This document shows, piece by piece, positions 46,997 to 56,220 of a stretch of DNA of 64,000 nucleotides. The stretch is from Bacteroides sp. MSB163 (GTDB taxonomy: Bacteria; Bacteroidota; Bacteroidia; Bacteroidales; Bacteroidaceae). Below the pieces are notes generated by a model that was given only the letters and a program-made list of their open reading frames with translations, made no database searches and was not told the DNA's origin. Location of the stretch: assembly GCF_036416795.1 (NCBI RefSeq), contig NZ_CP143867.1, positions 930,001-994,000 on the forward strand. The letters run 5' to 3'. Position 1 is the stretch's first letter; each line of letters starts with the position of its first letter. The position numbers were made by a program, and so were the translations under genes.

Positions 46997-49900
46997 ATGA
47001 GAAAAACCATGTTAACCACACTAGTATTGTTCCTATTATCGCTCTTTCCGGATAAAGCAGTCGGCAATAAACAATACGCTTTCCAGCAGATAAGTACGCA
47101 AAACGGCCTGTCCTCTTCGGTCCGCTGCCTAGTTGTGAGCCAGGAGAAGGGATACGTATGGATGGGAACGAGGCTGGGTATCGGACGTTTCGACGGCTAC
47201 GAACTAAGGAAATATCTATTGGGAAATATCACCCATATTATTGAAGATAAAGAACATACCATCTGGACCATTACTCCCAAAGGTTTATTCTACTACGATT
47301 ATCAGGAAGACAAATTCCTCCAGGCACGCGACGAAGACAACAACCCGGTGACCGTGACTTCCATCTGCCCGTGGACCGACGGCGTGTTGTTCGGTGGTAA
47401 CGGAAGACTCTATAAATATGACTATGCCAACCGGAAAATCAAATTCTTATATCCTCTGACACCTAATAATAAATACAATATTACCAACTTACAAAAGTGG
47501 GACGACCACACCCTATTGTGCAGTAACCGCTGGAACCACGCATTACTCATTGACGTACCTACCGGTCAGACACGGCCTGTCCCTTTTGAAAGTAACGAAT
47601 TAATCTCCACTCTTATCGACAAGGATGGGAATATATGGATAGCTCCTTATCATCAAGGAGTGAGGTGCTACGACCGGAATGGCAAACTCCTACACTCCTA
47701 CCACAGCGGGAACTCCCCTTTGCAAACCAACGTCGTGCTCTCACTGGCCGAAAATGACGGGAAAATCTGGATTGGAACAGATGGTGCAGGTATTTATATC
47801 TTAAATCCGGAAGACGACACAATGTCCGTCCTGTCCCATACCCCCGGTGATCCTTACTCCTTTCCGGTCAATTCCATTCTTTATCTGTACGCTGACGCTA
47901 ACAATAGTATGTGGGCAGGCAGTGTACGCGGAGGACTAATCAGCATTAAGGAAGTAGGGATGAAGATTTACTCGGATGCCCTGCCCGGCACGGAATACGG
48001 ATTAAGTGAGAAATCAATCTTATGCATCTATCAGGACGAAGATGACGAAATCTGGATCGGGACAGACGGCGGTGGAATCAACAGTCTTCATCCCGGCAAC
48101 AAGAAATTCCATCACGTCATATCTACATGGGGAGACAAAGTATCTTCTATCACAGGAGTGGACAAACAACGGTTATTAGTATCCCTGTTTAGCAAAGGAT
48201 TGTTCTTCTTCGACAGGAAAACCGGAAATTACCAGCCACTCATTATCGTAAATGACAGCATCAACGAACTGATGTGCAAGCGTGGAAAAACCGTAAACGT
48301 ATTCCAAAATACACCCGAAACCATATTATTACTTGCCGAATCGCCTTATAGTTACCACATAAGTAAGAAAGAATTCACCCCTATTTCACTGGATAAATAC
48401 ACTAAAGAGATTATTGGTACCATGTTGCCGATAGAGAGCAAAGGTCCTGTCTCCTACCTGCACGATTTTAAACGCATCTACCGCATAGACTCCCGGAAGA
48501 ATATGTTGGAAACTCTCTTCAGTTGTCAGGGAGACACCATATTCAATTCCATAGCTATCGATGAAAGCGGGGTTTTCTGGATAGGAAGCAATTACGGCCT
48601 CAGCCGTTACTCCATCGAGAAGCGAGAACACACCAACATTCCCAACAGCCTGATCCATGAAATCAATTCACTGATTTGTGATAAACGGGGGCGCGTATGG
48701 CTGGGGGCTGACGGAAAACTGTTTGCCCACCTCATTCACGAAGGAGAGTTCATCCTCTACGGAGAATCTGACGGAGTGATTCTGAATGAGTATCTGGAAA
48801 AGCCACGGTTGTTATCTGCCCAAGGCGATATCTACATGGGTGGTGTCAACGGCCTGCTCTGTGTCAACAAGCAACTTCCCGACGAGTCAACAACTCCGCC
48901 CATACTGGAACTGGCTGACGTATCGGTAGGCGGAGAGCGTATGAACGCCCTGATTAACACCGGACAAAGCCTGAAAGTACCGGAGCAAAGCAAGCCCATA
49001 TCCATCAAGATTATCGCCCACGACAAAGATATCTTCCGCAAACCCATGTATCGCTACACCCTGCGGGGAATGGAGGGGCAAGTCATCTACTCTTATCAAC
49101 CGGAACTGACACTCAGCGGGTTGCCTGCAAGAACTTATCAAGTGATGGCTGCATGCAGCACCCGCAGTGGAGGATGGACGGAAGATTACCAAATACTGGA
49201 ATTAATAGTGCTTCCGCCCTGGTATAAATCCGGCTGGTTCACAATAAGTTGCATCATAGTGGCATTCTCCGGCATTGTACTCGTATTCTTCTCCCTGCTG
49301 CGCCGCAAAGAAAACAAGCTGAAATGGGCCATGAAAGAGCACGAGCAACAAGTGTATGAAGAAAAAGTACGCTTCCTTATCAACATCAACCATGAATTGC
49401 GCACTCCACTCACCTTGATACATGCCCCACTAAAGCAACTCTTGGCAACCTTATCACCGGAGGATGAAAAATACCCTATTATACAAAGCATCAGCAAGCA
49501 GTCCGGACGCATGAAAGAGCTTCTGAACATGGTGCTGAATGTACGGAAAATGGAAGTGGGACAAAGCACCTTGCATGTGGAGAACGTAGAGTTGAACCCG
49601 TGGGTGGAACAACTTATTGATGATTTCCGGCCGGAGGCAACAATGAAAGGAATTTCCATTGTTTACAATTCGGACAAGGAAGTGGACACCCTCTGTTTTG
49701 ACAAGGAGAAATGCACCACCATCCTGACGAACCTGCTTATCAATGCACTGAAATACAGTTCTGAGAACGGACAAATCAGTGTATCCGTAAGTTTGTCCGA
49801 AGACCAGAGCAACGTGCGCATTTCTGTAGCCGACGAAGGTCCCGGTTTAAAGGACATAGATATAAACAATCTCTTTATCCGATTCTATCAAGGCAACAAC

Positions 49901-50905
49901 AGCCGTCCGGGCACAGGTATCGGTCTTTCTTATTCCAAGATTCTGGCCGAACAGCATGGCGGGAGCATCGGTGCTTATGACCACGAAACCGCCCCCGGAG
50001 CAACCTTCTGGTTTGAGTTGCCCCGCAACGTGCAGCCCGGAAAAGTAACCCTGCAACCCCAACCTTATCTGAATGAGTTGTTAGCTCCTACCCAGGAAGT
50101 GGAAAGCATTCCGGAAGAAACAGCCGTAAAAGAGGAAACCACGAACAACACGCTGCTCATAGTAGATGACAACAAGGATTTGACTGACTATTTGTCCGAA
50201 GCACTGAAAGGCAAATTCAAGAAGATATGGGTGGCTTATGACGGTGAAGAAGCGCTGCGCATTTGTCGGGAATCATATCCAGATATAGTTGTCAGTGACA
50301 TACAAATGCCCCGCATGAATGGGTATGAGTTGTGCAAGCACATCAAGGAAGACCTGGAAATCAGCCATATCCCTATTATTCTGCTGACCGCCCGCAATGA
50401 TGAGGAAAGCCAGATTTTCGGTTACAAGAACGGAGCCGATGCTTATCTGACGAAGCCTTTTGAGGTCAGCATACTTCATACCATCATTCAGAGCCAACTG
50501 AAGAACCGTGAGCGGATGCGGACGCGCTATGCAGAAGCGGGACCATTGCCTCAGCCACAGGAAAGTACGTTCAGCCCGGCAGACGAGAAGTTCCTGAAAC
50601 GGTTGAATAAGTCAATCACCGAGAATCTGGACAATCTACAGATGGGGGTGCCTTTCCTCTGTACGGAACTGGGAATCAGCCGCGCTTCTCTCTATAATAA
50701 ACTAAAGGTGGTGACAGGTATGGGAGCCAATGATTACATAACCAAGCTCCGGGTGGAACGGGCGGTCTGGTTACTTACCCATAGCACCCTCAACATTAAT
50801 GAGATAGCGGATCAGACGGGGTTCTCCACATCACGCTATTTCAGTACGGTATTCAAACAGTATATGGGGTGTTCGCCGACCCAATACAAGGAGGAACATA
50901 CGTAA
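46997..50905 (+). CDS. Hybrid two-component system regulator (HTCS) of the host-glycan PUL
   Basis: Start at 46997 (MRKTMLTTLVLFLLSLFPDKAVG), since the promoter lies inside the longer frame; 1302 residues. A periplasmic Reg_prop propeller (about 25-640, for example WMGTRLGIGRFDGYE and IWIGTDGAGIYIL) is followed by a Y_Y_Y domain (about 660-735) and a transmembrane helix (about 742-765). The kinase has His799 in NINHELRTPLTLI and HATPase GTGIGLSYS. The receiver has Asp1101 in VVSDIQMPRMNG, and an AraC helix-turn-helix covers about 1200-1295 (LNINEIADQTGFSTSRYFSTVFKQY). It is divergent from susC. It presumably activates the three promoters that share the operator sequence. Confidence 0.95.
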   Translation: MRKTMLTTLVLFLLSLFPDKAVGNKQYAFQQISTQNGLSSSVRCLVVSQEKGYVWMGTRLGIGRFDGYELRKYLLGNITHIIEDKEHTIWTITPKGLFYYDYQEDKFLQARDEDNNPVTVTSICPWTDGVLFGGNGRLYKYDYANRKIKFLYPLTPNNKYNITNLQKWDDHTLLCSNRWNHALLIDVPTGQTRPVPFESNELISTLIDKDGNIWIAPYHQGVRCYDRNGKLLHSYHSGNSPLQTNVVLSLAENDGKIWIGTDGAGIYILNPEDDTMSVLSHTPGDPYSFPVNSILYLYADANNSMWAGSVRGGLISIKEVGMKIYSDALPGTEYGLSEKSILCIYQDEDDEIWIGTDGGGINSLHPGNKKFHHVISTWGDKVSSITGVDKQRLLVSLFSKGLFFFDRKTGNYQPLIIVNDSINELMCKRGKTVNVFQNTPETILLLAESPYSYHISKKEFTPISLDKYTKEIIGTMLPIESKGPVSYLHDFKRIYRIDSRKNMLETLFSCQGDTIFNSIAIDESGVFWIGSNYGLSRYSIEKREHTNIPNSLIHEINSLICDKRGRVWLGADGKLFAHLIHEGEFILYGESDGVILNEYLEKPRLLSAQGDIYMGGVNGLLCVNKQLPDESTTPPILELADVSVGGERMNALINTGQSLKVPEQSKPISIKIIAHDKDIFRKPMYRYTLRGMEGQVIYSYQPELTLSGLPARTYQVMAACSTRSGGWTEDYQILELIVLPPWYKSGWFTISCIIVAFSGIVLVFFSLLRRKENKLKWAMKEHEQQVYEEKVRFLININHELRTPLTLIHAPLKQLLATLSPEDEKYPIIQSISKQSGRMKELLNMVLNVRKMEVGQSTLHVENVELNPWVEQLIDDFRPEATMKGISIVYNSDKEVDTLCFDKEKCTTILTNLLINALKYSSENGQISVSVSLSEDQSNVRISVADEGPGLKDIDINNLFIRFYQGNNSRPGTGIGLSYSKILAEQHGGSIGAYDHETAPGATFWFELPRNVQPGKVTLQPQPYLNELLAPTQEVESIPEETAVKEETTNNTLLIVDDNKDLTDYLSEALKGKFKKIWVAYDGEEALRICRESYPDIVVSDIQMPRMNGYELCKHIKEDLEISHIPIILLTARNDEESQIFGYKNGADAYLTKPFEVSILHTIIQSQLKNRERMRTRYAEAGPLPQPQESTFSPADEKFLKRLNKSITENLDNLQMGVPFLCTELGISRASLYNKLKVVTGMGANDYITKLRVERAVWLLTHSTLNINEIADQTGFSTSRYFSTVFKQYMGCSPTQYKEEHT

Positions 50906-50938
50906 AAAGGCTGTTATGTAGTGTAAACACAGCTGTAT

Positions 50939-50980
50939 CATTGCTTTCACATAGGCAGTTCATTGCTTTCGCATAGGCAG
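50939..50980 (+). repeat. Short tandem repeat downstream of the HTCS gene
   Basis: Two adjacent copies of a 21-bp unit (CATTGCTTTCxCATAGGCAGTT) differ at one base. They lie in the 695-bp gap 50906-51600, which has no convincing gene. The gap also holds a 9-bp hairpin (51049-51057 / 51070-51078) and the palindrome below. Confidence 0.55.
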
Positions 50981-51347
50981 TTGCTTATTTCAGAGTGCTT
51001 CATTTTGCAATGGCCACAAATGTAGTTCAGTTGCCTCACAGTTATGAGGCTCGTGCTCCACAATCGTAAAGCACGAGCTCCACAGATGTAATCACCATTA
51101 AAACACTGGATATCAACAAAATAAACATACATAGTTTTCCCAATGAACATAGGAGATTGACATATACAATCCCTATTTAGAATGGATAAAAGTAGGTAAG
51201 AAACAGAGTGCTATCTAATGAAAAACAGGTAATCCGGTATCTTTTATATCAAAAAAAGCAGGAAATGAGAAGATAGGGAATCAAAGGTTTTATACGAATA
51301 TGAAAGATAACAAAAAGATAATCAAAAACATACATCTAATTAAGAGT

Positions 51348-51380
51348 AGTGTAGGCAAATTTGCCTACACTCTGTTTTTA
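51348..51380 (+). terminator. Palindromic terminator between HTCS and sulfatase
   Basis: A perfect 24-bp palindrome (51348-51371, core GGCAAATTTGCC) is followed by TCTGTTTTTA, giving a U-tract on the plus strand. It lies 443 bp after the HTCS stop, so the HTCS mRNA may have a long tail, or another short transcript ends here. Confidence 0.6.
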
Positions 51381-51600
51381 TTTGCTTACACCATGCTATA
51401 TCACCGATGAATAGGGAGATACAGAGCACGGGTGTAAGCGTGTAGGTAAAAGTGAGGATAAACTCTATGTAGGGGCTGAGTTCAAGTTATAAATGCGACT
51501 CTATGTTGTTCATTTCTTTTTCTCCTTTTCTTTTTCATTATAATACTCACTTTTTAAACGAACAGCTTTATTAATTTCATCTTGAGGTATCTTTTGAGTT

Positions 51601-53169
51601 TTATAAGGTTTCTATGTTAGAAAGTAAAGGATAATTCGAAGCGGACTCCGGCAATGTCACCGGGAACATATCGTTTTCTCTGTGCTCCCGACGGATAACT
51701 TCGAGCATCTGTTTCACGATTTCCGGATGTTGCGCAGCTATATCGTTATCTTCGTGGATATCCTTTGCAAGGTCGTATAGATGGGGCTTTCCTTTCTTAA
51801 CTATCAGTTTCCAATCGCCCATACGAACGCCGAACTGGTCGGTTTCATGGAATTCCCAATAGAGGAAATCATGTTTCTGCTGTTCACCAGCGTTGCCTAA
51901 CAAAGTCGGGGCAAAAGAGATGCCATCGAAACAGTCACCTTCTAACTTCTTGTTGATGTACTTTTTCGGGAATCCTTTGTCGCCCGCCAGTTCGCAGAAA
52001 GTAGGCATGATGTCATAAAATGCCAGCTGGTGGTCGTTTACCGAACCGGCGGAGATGCGTTCCGGCCAGCGCACAATGAAAGGAATCCGGATGCCACCTT
52101 CATGACACTGCCGTTTCAAACCACGCAGTTTCCCATCCCGTCCGAAGAACTCCGGGTCCGCTCCTCCTTCTTCGTGAGGGCCGTTGTCGCTACTGAAGAT
52201 GACGATGGTGTTCTCGTCCAGTCCCTTTTCTTTCAACTTCTTCAAGACTTCACCCACGTAACAGTCCAGGCGGGTAATCATACCGGCAAACTGGGCATGA
52301 GTATGCTCCGAAACATTATAACGTCCTTTCTCATACCCGCCCCAGGTTTTATCTCTAAAAAACTTCTTCTTGTAGTTTTTCAGGATAGAATCATTCGGCT
52401 GCGCAAGTTCCGCATGCGGCAAGGTGTAGGTGAAAAAGCCATAGAAAGGCTGCTCTCCGTCCTGTTTGTCCAGCCATTCCAGCGCCTTACCGTGAATCAG
52501 GTCTGCCGAATATTGAGTGCGTTTCTTGTAATCATCGCCAAACATCGGGTAGTTGATATTATCTTCCAGCAGAATACGTATAACGCCTGTATCGCCTGCC
52601 TGTGTGCTGTACCTGTTCAGAAAGTTAGGGTAGTATAAATGAGCCTGGAACTGGCATATATAACCATAGAATTCATCGATACCCCGCTTATCCGGTGTGG
52701 AACAAGAGCCTTCATAACCACCTGCCCACTTGCCGAAGACTCCCGTTGTATAACCGTTCTTTTTCATAATCTCAGGAAGAATGATATGATTTTCATCGTA
52801 TGGTTCCTGACCGACAACGGTAAATTCGTCATTAATCCCGTATTTCACGGTTGGAACTCCCTGCCAATACTCTTTATTTCCGCGCACATGGGTGTGTCCT
52901 GTATGTTGTCCCGTCATCAGCGAAGCACGGGAAGGGGCGCTCACCGGACTACCGGCATAGGCTTGGGTAAACAGCATGCCTTCGGCTGCCATACGGTCTA
53001 TGTTAGGCGTTTCAATGTATTTCTGTCCGTAACATCCTAAATCCCCGTATCCCATGTCGTCGCAGAGGATAAAGATAATGTTAGGTTTGGAATTCTTGTT
53101 TGCCGCATTGGCACACAAAGCAACAGTAGCCAGCAGGCCTGTTCCTAAAGTTATAACTGTCTGTTTCAT
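51601..53169 (-). CDS. S1 family sulfatase, serine-type (host-glycan PUL)
   Basis: Start at 53169 (MKQTVITLGTGLLATVALCANA) gives a good signal peptide and 522 residues; the frame reaches 53187. It has metal-site Asp pair LCDDMGYGDLG, formylglycine motif SAPSR (77-81) with Ser77 as the modified residue, GHTHVRGN, GKWAGG and SSDNGPHEEGGADPEFF. It resembles the pectin-PUL sulfatase at 5319-6761. It follows the GH2 at 53326-56004 by about 156 bp with a hairpin between. The substrate is not known; galactose sulfate is plausible beside a GH2. A second frame just past the stop (51609-51510) encodes a charged tail, so the C-terminus may be truncated. Confidence 0.9.
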   Translation of the reverse strand: MKQTVITLGTGLLATVALCANAANKNSKPNIIFILCDDMGYGDLGCYGQKYIETPNIDRMAAEGMLFTQAYAGSPVSAPSRASLMTGQHTGHTHVRGNKEYWQGVPTVKYGINDEFTVVGQEPYDENHIILPEIMKKNGYTTGVFGKWAGGYEGSCSTPDKRGIDEFYGYICQFQAHLYYPNFLNRYSTQAGDTGVIRILLEDNINYPMFGDDYKKRTQYSADLIHGKALEWLDKQDGEQPFYGFFTYTLPHAELAQPNDSILKNYKKKFFRDKTWGGYEKGRYNVSEHTHAQFAGMITRLDCYVGEVLKKLKEKGLDENTIVIFSSDNGPHEEGGADPEFFGRDGKLRGLKRQCHEGGIRIPFIVRWPERISAGSVNDHQLAFYDIMPTFCELAGDKGFPKKYINKKLEGDCFDGISFAPTLLGNAGEQQKHDFLYWEFHETDQFGVRMGDWKLIVKKGKPHLYDLAKDIHEDNDIAAQHPEIVKQMLEVIRREHRENDMFPVTLPESASNYPLLSNIETL

Positions 53170-53220
53170 ACTGAATTGTATATTCAAATTAAATATCGAT
53201 GTATTCCGGGCGAATGATTA

Positions 53221-53261
53221 TTCGCCCCTACAAGCGTTGTCACAATACGTGTAGGGGCGAA
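53221..53261. repeat. Palindromic hairpin element between GH2 and sulfatase
   Basis: 12-bp arms (53221-53232 / 53250-53261, TTCGCCCCTACA with TGTAGGGGCGAA) enclose a 17-bp loop. Extra GGGCGAA/TTCGCCC copies flank it (around 53208-53215 and 53268-53274). This looks like a REP-type dispersed repeat in the 138-bp gap inside the GH2-sulfatase operon; it may stabilise or attenuate the mRNA. Confidence 0.6.
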
Positions 53262-53325
53262 AAATCTTTCGCCCGCCAACACAGCGTAGCCACTTGTAGC
53301 CCGTAGCTTGTAGCTCGTCACTTAC

Positions 53326-56004
53326 TCACTTGTTCTTCTCCCCGAAGTCTTCCTGTTGCTGCTCCACTTCCTTCAGCCTCTGAGCATTTTGCTCTTTCAA
53401 AAGCTGTTCCTGTTCCAACTCCGCAGCCGATTTTGCAGACGTTCCGGCAGTTTGCAAAGAAGATGAACCGGCGATCAGCGCAGCATCTTTCTCCGAATAA
53501 ACCAACGGACGGGCGGCAGAATAGCTTTCTAATTCTAATACAGCACTTACAGGCATCTGCGAACCTTCGAACAACACACTTGCCGTTATTTTTATCTTAC
53601 CCGGCCTCAAAGTGGACTGTATCAGCACCGGAGCCGTCCCCCACTTCACCGGAGCGGGATTTGCCAATATTCCGGCATCACCCAGAATACGTCCTTCGCC
53701 TTCCACATGAAACTTCACATAGTAGTTGTTCAAACGTTTGATATTCCCGTTCTTATCGGCTATGGCAGCTACTACAGTGACAAAATCGGAACCATCGGCT
53801 TTCAGGTTCACATTCTCATCATCCACCCAAAGCAGCACTTTTTCCGGACGACGGGCAGGATGCACTTCGTGCGTAGCAACCACTTTACCGTCTATCAAGC
53901 CTTCTGCCCGCAGGAATACTTCATCCTGCTTTTTCTTACGTGACATTGCTTTATCAGTCATGAAATCGTAGACATCGGGGAAAGTGATAACCGGCGAAGG
54001 CATACCTTCTTTAACTACCGGTTTATTATAAGTATAAGTCTTTCCATCTTTCAGGAAGGTGAGGCGCACTTCATCGCAATTGGAAAAAACAGTCACATCC
54101 TTGCCGGAGAACGGTGTCATCTCGTGAGCAATATAAACCATCGGACCGGTTTCAAAAAGACGTTCCTGCTTCTGGGGTGAGCGTTGTGCCTTGAACATAT
54201 AATAAGAATACTTGGGCTGGCGGAACACATCCATCAGTCCGCCATAGAACGGATCGGGATGATAACCGCGCTGATGGTCGAACGAGTGCCACAGACAGCC
54301 GCCCACATGTTGGCGGGGAGTGCGGTAAAGGGCATCGTAACAGGTATATGTATAAGTGGGGTTGGCATAATGTTGCGCTTGGATAAGCATAGGCTGTTCT
54401 CCCCAGTTGCGGGCTACACGGCTGGGAGAGTTATGTGAACTCCAGTCATCCACATTATCACCCCATTCACGGGTAAAATAGGTTATCTTTGGGTCAGCAT
54501 CCTTATCGCCCCACGACTTGCCATCGTAAGAGGGATGTGTAAAGAGTATCGGGAAATGCTCACGTCCACGTGCACCGCTGTCGCAACCGGAATAACAATA
54601 TGGGTAAGGATACTCCTGGTCTACAATATCACGGGTGTTCTTGGCGAAGTCTTCCGGATACCAGGTTTCATTGAGGATAGGTTCCCACATCCACACACAA
54701 GCATGGTTGCGGTCGCGCCGCACAAGATTACGGATATCGCTATATACACGTTGTGCAAATTCGGGAGCATCATTCCAGAACTGCCAGCCGGGGGTATTGA
54801 CAATGACAAACAGCCCAAGCTCGTCGCATGCATCCATGAATGCCGGGTCTTGCGGACAATGGGCGTTGCGGATTACTTTCATTCCGGCATCACGCAGTTT
54901 CTTTGCATCACGCCAATGAATACTGTTAGCAACGGCATTGCCTACCACCGCAAAGTCCTGATGACGGTTAGCGCCAATCAACGGGCTTTCATAAGGTTTG
55001 CCATTCAGCCAGAAACCGTCCTTGCCCTTAAACTCTACACTACGGATACCGATACGGCGGCGATAACCGTCCACCACATTGCCTTCGCGGTCGCGGATGC
55101 GTACTATCAGATTATATAAGGTGGGAGTTTCCGGACTCCACAGCATCGGGGTCTTCACCGTGATTTTATCTTTCGAGGTAAACGCTTTCCCCGGACGTAC
55201 CTGAACCTTATCATTCAAGAAAGCAACCTGTGTACCATCCGGTTGCTGCAACTCATATTCTACAACGCCCGTAAAGGCTTTACGGCTGTCATTGCGCACA
55301 TGCGCTTTCAGTAACACTTCGGCTGAGGCATCCGACACCTTATCATAAGCCACAAACAAGCCACCGCCTGCTACTTCGTTCTCAAAGTTCGGGTCGGTGA
55401 TAAAGACCGGATTATGTGCTATCAGCCAGCAATCACGATAAATGCCGCCGAAATAGGTAAAGTCGAGTACATCCTGCGCCTTTCCGGGAGGATAGCTCGT
55501 ATCATCGCTGTTATCCGCCCACACGGCTATCACATTATCCTCTCCCCAGTTCAATACGTCAGAGATATCGACCACCACAGGCAGATAACCGCCAAAATGT
55601 TCGGTCAGCAACTTCCCGTTGACGAATACCTTACTCTTTCCCATGATGGCTTCGAAGTGCAGGAAGAGTTTCTTCCCTTTCAAAGCATCTGCGGGGGTGA
55701 AGTGCTTGCGATACCAGACTTCTCCCTGATAGTTGATGCAGCCACTGGCTTCCGTAGGCAGATATTCAATGCCATTGGGAAGGGAGACTACCGCCCATTC
55801 TGCATCATCAAAGTTCGTGGCCTCAGCACCCTCAACCGCTCCTTTGTGGAAGCGCCAGGCGGGATTCATTGAAAACACTTCACGCCCGGAATTGGGTAAC
55901 TCGAAGAAACCGGCAGTGGAAAACTCTGGTTGGTGAGACGCCTGCAATGCGCTGCAGGGAACTAACAATAAAACAATTAGTATTAAATGAATGATTTTTC
56001 TCAT
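53326..56004 (-). CDS. GH2 family glycoside hydrolase
   Basis: This 892-residue protein has signal peptide MRKIIHLILIVLLLVPCSALQA. It has a sugar-binding domain (NPAWRFHKGAVEGAEATNFDD), an Ig-like domain, and a TIM barrel with acid/base Glu446 (WEPILNETWYP) and nucleophile Glu513 (YFTREWGDNVDD). C-terminal Ig-like domains (DUF4982-like, VATHEVHPARRPEKVLLWVDDENVNLKADG) follow. The last 35 residues are a Gln/Glu/Lys-rich coil (ELEQEQLLKEQNAQRLKEVE), unusual for GH2. It is far from the LacZ-type GH2 at 34432 and may be a beta-galactosidase or other exo-beta-glycosidase. It is first in its operon, under the shared PUL operator. Confidence 0.92.
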   Translation of the reverse strand: MRKIIHLILIVLLLVPCSALQASHQPEFSTAGFFELPNSGREVFSMNPAWRFHKGAVEGAEATNFDDAEWAVVSLPNGIEYLPTEASGCINYQGEVWYRKHFTPADALKGKKLFLHFEAIMGKSKVFVNGKLLTEHFGGYLPVVVDISDVLNWGEDNVIAVWADNSDDTSYPPGKAQDVLDFTYFGGIYRDCWLIAHNPVFITDPNFENEVAGGGLFVAYDKVSDASAEVLLKAHVRNDSRKAFTGVVEYELQQPDGTQVAFLNDKVQVRPGKAFTSKDKITVKTPMLWSPETPTLYNLIVRIRDREGNVVDGYRRRIGIRSVEFKGKDGFWLNGKPYESPLIGANRHQDFAVVGNAVANSIHWRDAKKLRDAGMKVIRNAHCPQDPAFMDACDELGLFVIVNTPGWQFWNDAPEFAQRVYSDIRNLVRRDRNHACVWMWEPILNETWYPEDFAKNTRDIVDQEYPYPYCYSGCDSGARGREHFPILFTHPSYDGKSWGDKDADPKITYFTREWGDNVDDWSSHNSPSRVARNWGEQPMLIQAQHYANPTYTYTCYDALYRTPRQHVGGCLWHSFDHQRGYHPDPFYGGLMDVFRQPKYSYYMFKAQRSPQKQERLFETGPMVYIAHEMTPFSGKDVTVFSNCDEVRLTFLKDGKTYTYNKPVVKEGMPSPVITFPDVYDFMTDKAMSRKKKQDEVFLRAEGLIDGKVVATHEVHPARRPEKVLLWVDDENVNLKADGSDFVTVVAAIADKNGNIKRLNNYYVKFHVEGEGRILGDAGILANPAPVKWGTAPVLIQSTLRPGKIKITASVLFEGSQMPVSAVLELESYSAARPLVYSEKDAALIAGSSSLQTAGTSAKSAAELEQEQLLKEQNAQRLKEVEQQQEDFGEKNK

Positions 56005-56065
56005 GAAAATAGTATTATTTTAGGTGTACATAACTTGATGTAATAGCCATTTACAACATCCGATG

Positions 56066-56073
56066 CAAAAATA
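56066..56073 (-). promoter_or_regulatory. Promoter -7 box of the GH2-sulfatase operon
   Basis: TATTTTTG on the minus strand, perfect TAnnTTTG, followed by CATCG as at 46788. It lies 62 bp before the GH2 start, with no -33 box. Confidence 0.65.
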
Positions 56074-56094
56074 GGGCAAAACAGAAAACCACTG

Positions 56095-56130
56095 TTACAA
56101 TAATCGCTATTTTTAATCCAATTTTGTCTA
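56095..56130 (-). promoter_or_regulatory. Shared PUL operator, copy at the GH2-sulfatase operon
   Basis: Plus-strand TTACAATAATCGCTATT and AATCCAATTTTGTCTA align with the susC copy (46818-46854) with a 1-bp gap in the middle. The spacing to the -7 box is the same as at susC within 1 bp. It links this operon to the HTCS-controlled PUL. Confidence 0.65.
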
Positions 56131-56220
56131 ACTATCCATTTATACAACATGGCTCCCTAAATACAGAATGCTATGAGAAACTTTCAGTGAATCATTATCA
56201 ACTATTAATATAAGAATATT

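Noticed and set aside
51384..51450. Inverted repeat GCTTACACC/GGTGTAAGC as a second inverton near the HTCS
   Set aside because: Arms are only 9 bp, there is no recombinase gene nearby and no promoter match between them.
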